25,528 bases of DNA from Fimenecus sp045594885 (GTDB lineage: Bacteria > Bacillota > Clostridia > Oscillospirales > Acutalibacteraceae). This document shows, piece by piece, positions 20,798-25,528 of this stretch (positions are counted from its first letter, which is position 1; every line of letters starts with the position of its first letter). Where the stretch lies: positions 1 to 25,528 of the forward strand of contig JAZNZJ010000007.1 of NCBI GenBank assembly GCA_045594885.1, read 5' to 3'. Below the pieces are notes generated by a model, which was given only the letters and a program-made list of their open reading frames with translations, had not been told where the DNA came from and ran no database searches. A program made the position numbers and the translations under genes.

Positions 20798-21805
20798 TTA
20801 GTTAATCTCTGCAAGTTTAACAGGTCTGTGCTCATTAGCTGATTTTTCAGCAGCAAGAGCAATTTTAACTGACTGTAAGCCTGCGTGAATACCAACGGGA
20901 GTTTCTTTGTTGTTTACACAGCAATCAACGAACTGTCTAACCTCTTCTGCGAATGAACCCATATATCTTTCAAGGAAGAAATAGAGTGGCTTTTCGCCTG
21001 TTACACCGTTTGCATCTGAAACAACAGCAGTTGAAAGTGTATCGTTAGCAGTTGCAACCATACCCTTTGAACCAAAAAGCTCTGCTCTCTGGTCATAGCC
21101 GTACATAGCCTGACGAGAGTTGTCAATAACTGCAAGAGCACCGTTAGTCATCTTCATTGAGATAATTGCTGTATCAAAATCACCGTATTCACGGATTGAC
21201 GGATTGATAAGGGCATCTGCATAAACATAAAGCTCTTCAACATCGCTGTTTGTAAGGAAACAAGCCATATCAAAATCGTGAATCGTCATATCAAGGAAGA
21301 TACTTGCTGCACAGTAGCCAACAGGTGGTGCCTGTGGGTCACGAGATGTGATTTTAAGAATCTGTGCTTCACCGATTTTACCCTCGTCGTAAGCCTTGCG
21401 AACTGCTGCAAAGTTGTGGTCAAAACGACGGTTAAAGCCTACCTGGAATTTGCATTCGGGATGTGCTTTAAGAGCATCTGCGATTTCAAGAATCTTGTCA
21501 ACTGTATTTGCAAGTGGTTTTTCACAGAAAACGTGCTTACCAGCATTGATTGCTTCAATAGAAATTGGAGCATGAGTGTCAGTTGATGAACAAACAAGAA
21601 CCGCATCAATGTCTTTGTCTTCAATAATCTTTGTGTAATCTGTGTAAATCTTTTCAACACCAAAACCTTCACAGAAAGCCTTTGTTTCGTCATTCATAAA
21701 TGGGTCAGCAATAGCAACAACCTCTGCACCCTTTACATTATATGAGATTGATTCAAGGTGAACTTTACCAATACGGCCAGCACCGATAATACCAATTTTA
21801 AGCAT
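20798..21805 (-). CDS. iolG: myo-Inositol 2-dehydrogenase
   Basis: A 335-aa Gfo/Idh/MocA oxidoreductase. An N-terminal Rossmann motif GAGRIG (8-13) binds NAD; CEKP holds catalytic Lys96, and DMTIHDFDM supplies Asp172 and His176, matching the catalytic triad of Bacillus subtilis IolG (K97, D172, H176). It oxidises myo-inositol to 2-keto-myo-inositol, the first step of the Iol pathway. AAGGAG precedes the ATG. It lies in the same direction as iolE and iolA but is separated from them by the transposase gene and repeats. Other Gfo/Idh enzymes share this fold, but the iol context supports the call. Confidence 0.92.
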   Translation of the reverse strand: MLKIGIIGAGRIGKVHLESISYNVKGAEVVAIADPFMNDETKAFCEGFGVEKIYTDYTKIIEDKDIDAVLVCSSTDTHAPISIEAINAGKHVFCEKPLANTVDKILEIADALKAHPECKFQVGFNRRFDHNFAAVRKAYDEGKIGEAQILKITSRDPQAPPVGYCAASIFLDMTIHDFDMACFLTNSDVEELYVYADALINPSIREYGDFDTAIISMKMTNGALAVIDNSRQAMYGYDQRAELFGSKGMVATANDTLSTAVVSDANGVTGEKPLYFFLERYMGSFAEEVRQFVDCCVNNKETPVGIHAGLQSVKIALAAEKSANEHRPVKLAEIN

Positions 21806-21826
21806 AATATTTTCTCCTTATTCATT

Positions 21827-22414
21827 TTAAGCAAAATATTCGTCATTCTGCCATTTTCGTGGATTTTCATCAATATACTGCCAAACCGCTAAATACCCTT
21901 CTTCATTTCTGATTATCTTATCAAAAAATGATTCCTGAAGTATTTTTCTACCTTTAATATTGCTCATCTTATTACATTCTCGTGTTGTTAATGATTTATA
22001 TGCACATATTATGTCAGGTAGTGTAGGGCGGGGGCTTGCTCCCGCCGTTAAGCCATCAAGAATTATTATAATATGAATATGATTTGGCATAATTACGTAT
22101 TTATCAATTTTCACATAATCATATCGCTGTTCTAATGCAAATAATTGTTTTTCTGCAATCAGTCCGTATGGTGAAAGTGTGATTCTAGTATCTTTATGCT
22201 CTCTTTCGGCGGGAGCAAGCCCCCGCCCTACATTTTCCTCTACTCCACCAAAAATACATTTCATATCTTTAGCACAGATTGTTACATAATAGTAACCATT
22301 AGAACTGTAATCATATTCCTTTAATCTTGGGTGTTTTCGTTTGGGCAATTTATTTTCAATATTCATATTTATTTGAGTTCGGCGGGAGCAGGCCCCCGCC
22401 CTGCAAGACAACAT
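21827..22414 (-). CDS. REP-associated tyrosine transposase (RAYT, Y1/HUH family) with REP copies in its frame
   Basis: A 195-aa Y1-family transposase. The metal-binding HUH motif is MPNHIHI (His112, His114), and Tyr174 or Tyr180 in EEGYLAVWQYIDENP is the candidate nucleophile. The family core begins near PKRKHPRLKEYDYSSNGYYYVTIC. Two 24-nt REP hairpins lie inside the ORF and are translated: residues about 62-70 (VGRGLAPAE) and 123-131 (TAGASPRPT), both in loops and in frame. A third supplies residues 4-12 of the longest reading. The ATG at 22414 has AGGA upstream; an ATG at 22366 (179 aa) fits the family start better but has no ribosome binding site. No terminal repeats bound it, as expected for a RAYT. 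Length and motifs look intact. Confidence 0.88.
   Translation of the reverse strand: MLSCRAGACSRRTQINMNIENKLPKRKHPRLKEYDYSSNGYYYVTICAKDMKCIFGGVEENVGRGLAPAEREHKDTRITLSPYGLIAEKQLFALEQRYDYVKIDKYVIMPNHIHIIIILDGLTAGASPRPTLPDIICAYKSLTTRECNKMSNIKGRKILQESFFDKIIRNEEGYLAVWQYIDENPRKWQNDEYFA
22023..22046 (+). repeat. REP-like GTAG hairpin inside the RAYT gene (plus orientation)
   Basis: GTAG followed by GGCGGGGGC...GCTCCCGCC, 24 nt, inverted relative to the other copies. It encodes part of TAGASPRPT in the transposase and forms an inverted pair with the copy at 22208, 161 bp apart. Confidence 0.92.
22208..22231 (-). repeat. REP-like GTAG hairpin inside the RAYT gene (minus orientation)
   Basis: A 24-nt element identical to 20757-20780, with GTAG at the 5' foot on the coding strand. 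It encodes GRGLAPA in the transposase and keeps the reading frame. Confidence 0.92.
22381..22404 (-). repeat. REP-like hairpin at the RAYT 5' end
   Basis: A 24-nt element (GGCGGGAGCAGG...) differing at the loop and in the foot, which reads GCAG instead of GTAG. It lies between the two possible RAYT start codons. Confidence 0.9.
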
Positions 22415-22441
22415 GTCATAATCCTACAAAATTTTAGGTAT

Positions 22442-22519
22442 TTTTTCGTTTAACAAGGCTTGCGAGCGAAGGCGTATGCGAGATACTCCGAGCGAGCATA
22501 ACGAAGTTAAACGGGAAAA
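22442..22519 (+). repeat. 78-bp structured repeat flanking iolA, copy A
   Basis: Starts TTTTTCGTTTAAC and ends GTTAAACGGGAAAA, so its ends pair; the middle has AAGGC, CGAGCGA, GGCGTAT, AGATACTCCGAGCGAG and TAACG. It lies just after the iolA stop. A direct copy is at 24128-24204, on the other side of iolA. Confidence 0.85.
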
Positions 22520-22527
22520 GACCAAAA

Positions 22528-24036
22528 TTAGATTGTGCCGTCCCAAGTACTAACATTTGTATTAGTCTTTTCTTCTTCATCGAACCAATGCTGTGTAACC
22601 GCCTTTGATTCTGTGTAGAAACGGTATGCGTCCTTACCTAAGCAATGCAAATCGCCGAAGAAAGACTGCTTGTGACCTGAGAATGGGAAGAAACCAACGG
22701 GAACAGGAATACCAACGTTGATACCAACCTGACCGCCGTCTGTATAACGAGCAAACTGACGTGCCCAATAACCACTTTGGGTGTAAATAACTGAACCGTT
22801 TGCATATGGGTTATCGTTCATAATCTTAAGACCTTCGTGGAAGTCCTTACAACGTTTAATGCAAAGAACCGGTCCAAACACTTCTTCGTCACCGATTGTC
22901 ATATCTGCTGTAACCTTATCAAAGATTGTAGGCCCAATGAAGTAGCCGTTTTCATAGCCGGGGACTTTAACATCACGACCGTCAAGAACAAGTTCTGCAC
23001 CCTCATCAATACCCTTTTGAATGTCAGCAAGAACTTCTTCATAATGCTTTTTATATGTAATTGGTCCGAGTTTTGATGTCTTTTCCCAAGATGGACCAAC
23101 TTTAATATTCTTTGCCTGTTTTACAAGTTCTGCAACAAACTTATCTGCGATTGCTTCTTCAACTACGCAGCAAGTAAGAGCCATACAACGCTGACCTGCA
23201 CAACCATAAGCAGAGTTAATAACACCTGCTACTGTTCTTTCGAGTGCACAGTCAGACATAACAAGAGCATGGTTTTTAGCCTGAGTGAGAGCCTGACAAC
23301 GTTTGCCTGCGGCAGCAGCACGAGAATAAACCTTAAGTCCAACGGGAGTTGAGCCTACGAATGTGATACCCTTAACATCTGGGTGGTCAAGAATTGTGTT
23401 TACTTCGTTTCTTGAGCAAGTGATAACATTGATAACACCGTCAGGCACACCTGCTTCTTTATAGATAGCCGCAAATTTCATTGCTGTTTTTGGTGTAAGT
23501 GATGCTGCTTTAAGCACCATTGTATTACCTGTTGCAATACAGGTCGGAGCCATCCAACCAAATGGAATCATTGCAGGGAAGTTAACGGGAACAATACCTG
23601 CGAAAACACCGAGAGGCTCACGGTATTTAACTGTGTCATAGCCCGATGATGCGTCCATAAGGCTTTCGCCCATCATAAGTGAAGGAACCTGAGTTGCAAG
23701 TTCTGTACCCTCTTTTGCCTTGAGCACGTCACCTTCTGCCTCGCCCCACACTTTACCATTTTCACAAGCAACGCACATTGTAAGCTCTTCCATATCACGA
23801 ATTATAAGCTCACGGATTTTGTAAAGAATCTGTGCTCTCTTGATTGCGGGAGTTGCTCTCCAACCCGGATATGCTGCCTTTGCAGCCTCGATTGCTTCGA
23901 GAACTTCATCATTTGTACAGCAAGGTGCTTGTCCTACAACTTCACCTGTGCTTGGGTTGTGAAGGTCATACCAAACATCAGTTTTTGAATCTTTGAATTG
24001 ACCGTTCACGAAATATTGTAATTTTTCTACTGCCAT
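22528..24036 (-). CDS. iolA: CoA-acylating methylmalonate-semialdehyde dehydrogenase
   Basis: A 502-aa aldehyde dehydrogenase of the MmsA/IolA class. Catalytic Cys284 lies in CAGQRCMAL and the oxyanion Asn152 in VNFPAMIPF. The segment TQAKNHALVM replaces the general-base motif of ordinary ALDHs, a hallmark of this CoA-dependent class. In inositol breakdown it converts malonate semialdehyde to acetyl-CoA with NAD and CoA; it may also serve valine degradation (mmsA). AAGGAG precedes the ATG. It lies downstream of iolD-iolE in the same direction and is bounded by two direct repeats. Confidence 0.93.
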   Translation of the reverse strand: MAVEKLQYFVNGQFKDSKTDVWYDLHNPSTGEVVGQAPCCTNDEVLEAIEAAKAAYPGWRATPAIKRAQILYKIRELIIRDMEELTMCVACENGKVWGEAEGDVLKAKEGTELATQVPSLMMGESLMDASSGYDTVKYREPLGVFAGIVPVNFPAMIPFGWMAPTCIATGNTMVLKAASLTPKTAMKFAAIYKEAGVPDGVINVITCSRNEVNTILDHPDVKGITFVGSTPVGLKVYSRAAAAGKRCQALTQAKNHALVMSDCALERTVAGVINSAYGCAGQRCMALTCCVVEEAIADKFVAELVKQAKNIKVGPSWEKTSKLGPITYKKHYEEVLADIQKGIDEGAELVLDGRDVKVPGYENGYFIGPTIFDKVTADMTIGDEEVFGPVLCIKRCKDFHEGLKIMNDNPYANGSVIYTQSGYWARQFARYTDGGQVGINVGIPVPVGFFPFSGHKQSFFGDLHCLGKDAYRFYTESKAVTQHWFDEEEKTNTNVSTWDGTI

Positions 24037-24073
24037 ATTTGTTTACTCCTTAATTGGATTGATTTATATATGC

Positions 24074-24099
24074 GGGCGGGCACGGAGACCCGCCCCTAC
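24074..24099 (-). repeat. GTAG hairpin, 26-nt variant
   Basis: GGGCGGG (24074-24080) pairs with CCCGCCC (24089-24095), and on the minus strand GTAG precedes the stem. Loop and length differ from the 24-nt copies, so it is a related subfamily. It lies upstream of iolA. Confidence 0.8.
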
Positions 24100-24127
24100 A
24101 AATAACCTTTTTACAATTTGTAGATAA

Positions 24128-24204
24128 TTTTTCGTTAGACAAGGCACACGAGCGACGGCGTATAAAGATACTCCGAGCGAGTGTAACGCAGTATCACGGA
24201 AAAT
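24128..24204 (+). repeat. 78-bp structured repeat flanking iolA, copy B
   Basis: Aligns with 22442-22519 in the same orientation, sharing TTTTTCGTT, ACAAGGC, CGAGCGA, GGCGTAT and AGATACTCCGAGCGAG. Where copy A has TGC...GCA, this one has CAC...GTG, a compensatory change. It lies 9 bp past the iolE stop, so both copies sit just downstream of minus-strand genes and may act as terminators or mRNA ends. Confidence 0.85.
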
Positions 24205-24213
24205 TAGCACAAA

Positions 24214-25107
24214 TTAAAGACCTGATACCTCAGAAATGTATTTACGAGCCTTAACTGCATATTCAAATGGATTTGCAATTGCAGGGTCCTGCTCTGCCTC
24301 AACAAGAACATAGCCCTCATATCCTGTTTCTTCAAGAACATCGAATACAGGTTTAAAATCAATTACGCCGTCACCGGGAACTGTGAAAGCACCTGCACGA
24401 ACGCCTTGAAGGAAGCTCATTTTTTCTGCCTTAACACGTGCCACAACATCGGGACGAATGTCTTTGAGATGTACGTGGCGAATTCTCTTTGCGTACTTTT
24501 TGAGAACTGCCATATAATCTTCACCACAGTATGCAAGGTGACCTGTATCGAAAAGAAGACCGAAAAGCTCGGGGTCTGTATTTTCCATCATTCTGTCAAT
24601 TTCTGCTGCAGTCTGAACAACTGTACCCATATGGTGATGGAAGCAAAGTGCGATGCCCATATCCTTTGCAACCTTACCAAGTTTGTTGATGCCTGTGCAA
24701 AGCATATCCCATTCTTCGTCATTCATAACATATTTGTCATCAAAAATTGATTTGTCCGTGCCCTGAATTGAATGACCCTGCTCTGAAATACCAACAACCT
24801 TTGCACCCATTTCTTTAAGGAATGTGATGTGCTCGATGAAGTCCTTTTCAACTTCTTCATAAGGTTTTGTGATAAGAAAACTTGAGAACCAAGCATTACA
24901 AATCTGCATACCACGAAGTTCAAGTGCCTTTTTAAGCACCTTTGTATCTCTTGGGTATTTGTTACCAACTTCACAGCCTGTAAAGCCTGCAAGTGCCATT
25001 TCAGAAATGCACTGTTCAAATGTGTTTTCTGCACCAAGGTCGGGCATATCATCGTTTGTCCAAGCGATAGGTGCAATACCGAGTTTTACTTTATTCTTAT
25101 CCAACAT
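24214..25107 (-). CDS. iolE: myo-Inosose-2 dehydratase
   Basis: A 297-aa TIM-barrel lyase of the xylose-isomerase-like fold. Motifs include LGIAPIAWTNDDMPDLG, GCEVGNKYP, CFHHHMGT, LFDTGHLAY, HVHLKDIR and VPGDGVIDF, typical of IolE. It dehydrates 2-keto-myo-inositol to the trione-diol that IolD cleaves, using a divalent metal. I start at the ATG at 25107 with AAGGAG 8 nt upstream, inside the end of iolD; the frame extends to 25158 but overlaps iolD. One base separates the iolD stop from this ATG, so the two are coupled. Confidence 0.95.
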   Translation of the reverse strand: MLDKNKVKLGIAPIAWTNDDMPDLGAENTFEQCISEMALAGFTGCEVGNKYPRDTKVLKKALELRGMQICNAWFSSFLITKPYEEVEKDFIEHITFLKEMGAKVVGISEQGHSIQGTDKSIFDDKYVMNDEEWDMLCTGINKLGKVAKDMGIALCFHHHMGTVVQTAAEIDRMMENTDPELFGLLFDTGHLAYCGEDYMAVLKKYAKRIRHVHLKDIRPDVVARVKAEKMSFLQGVRAGAFTVPGDGVIDFKPVFDVLEETGYEGYVLVEAEQDPAIANPFEYAVKARKYISEVSGL

Positions 25108-25108
25108 A

Positions 25109-25528
25109 TCAATATCTCCTTGCCTTGTTTTTATTTTCTTCCTTCTCTGCGAAGGCATTATTTACTTTTTCATTAGTTGAAACAGATGGAACACCTGTAT
25201 GCCACCAAGCACCATAACCGTCAGTCATTGACTTTGGTAAAACTTTGATGTCAATAAGTGTTGAAACTGTCTGTTTCTGTGAATCGATAAGAGCGAATTC
25301 TAATTCTTCCATTGTTTTTGCTGTGTATGTCTTACAGCCATAAGCCGCTGCAGCCATAGCAAAGTCAATCGGGATAAGGTCGCCTAAAAGGTCGCCGTTG
25401 TCATCACGATAACGGAATTCTGTTGCAAGGTTGCCAATACCGTTTGACATTTGAAGGTTGTTGATACAACCAAAACCGCTGTTATCGAAAAGAAGAACGT
25501 TAATCTTCTTGTTTTCTTGAATTGATGT
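25109..25528 (-). CDS. iolD: 3D-(3,5/4)-trihydroxycyclohexane-1,2-dione hydrolase, C-terminal part
   Basis: About 139 C-terminal residues of a thiamine-diphosphate enzyme; the 5' portion lies beyond the window. The frame is open to the edge and shows NVLLFDNSGFGCINNLQ, the Mg-ThDP binding segment typical of IolD, then DFAMAAAAYGCKTYT and GYGAWWHTGVP. It hydrolyses the ring of the inositol intermediate to 5-deoxyglucuronate. The last codons carry the iolE ribosome binding site. Confidence 0.93.
   Translation of the reverse strand, partial: TSIQENKKINVLLFDNSGFGCINNLQMSNGIGNLATEFRYRDDNGDLLGDLIPIDFAMAAAAYGCKTYTAKTMEELEFALIDSQKQTVSTLIDIKVLPKSMTDGYGAWWHTGVPSVSTNEKVNNAFAEKEENKNKARRY

Noticed and set aside
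1..25528. CRISPR arrays, rRNA, prophage genes or plasmid origin
   Set aside because: No regularly spaced identical repeats, no rRNA signatures and no phage or replication genes were found; the repeats seen are dispersed palindromic elements.

Overview
The window looks like a chromosomal segment of a low-to-moderate GC, Gram-positive anaerobe, most likely a gut Clostridia member near Ruminococcus/Oscillospiraceae. The clues are strong GGAGG-type ribosome binding sites, a class III (oxygen-sensitive) ribonucleotide reductase with NrdR, a B12 riboswitch upstream of an ECF transporter S component, a secreted protein with a dockerin-like tail, and several short palindromic repeat families between genes. 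The taxon is an inference; no marker gene here fixes it.

Layout. A tRNA-Pro(CGG) with a partial copy of its own 5' end lies at 1-277. A strong promoter at 402 drives a 29-codon leader ORF, a mutually exclusive set of RNA hairpins and an intrinsic terminator, followed by two overlapping half-size ABC exporters (661-4282). The rest is mostly on the minus strand. nrdD, a 58-aa glycyl-radical-domain protein and nrdG (7584-4548) form one unit with candidate NrdR boxes at its promoter; nrdR itself is at 16144-15686. A complete polyamine importer, potABCD, spans 11900-7894, and a membrane-anchored GDPD-family protein lies upstream of it. On the plus strand a cobalamin riboswitch controls a transcobalamin-like lipoprotein and an ECF S component (12972-14138). 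A dockerin-tagged transglutaminase, nrdR, a TIM-barrel sugar isomerase, and a transglutaminase/alpha-E/ATP-grasp operon follow on the minus strand up to 19847. YbaK and a myo-inositol catabolism block (iolG, iolA, iolE, partial iolD) fill the end of the window, with a REP-associated tyrosine transposase (RAYT) between iolG and iolA.

Four points stand out. (1) The ABC exporter leader has four RNA segments that can pair as 1:2 + 3:4 (terminator) or 2:3 (antiterminator), with the leader ORF's ribosome binding region in segment 1: a trp/bmrB-style translation-coupled attenuator. (2) The class III reductase appears split, with the canonical RRITGYL glycyl-radical motif on a separate 58-aa protein. 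(3) The RAYT gene carries two copies of a GTAG-hairpin repeat inside its own reading frame and a third at its 5' end, and the same 24-nt repeat recurs around the window. (4) The B12 riboswitch, transcobalamin-like lipoprotein and S component form a compact candidate corrinoid uptake module. No CRISPR array, rRNA, prophage or replication origin was seen.
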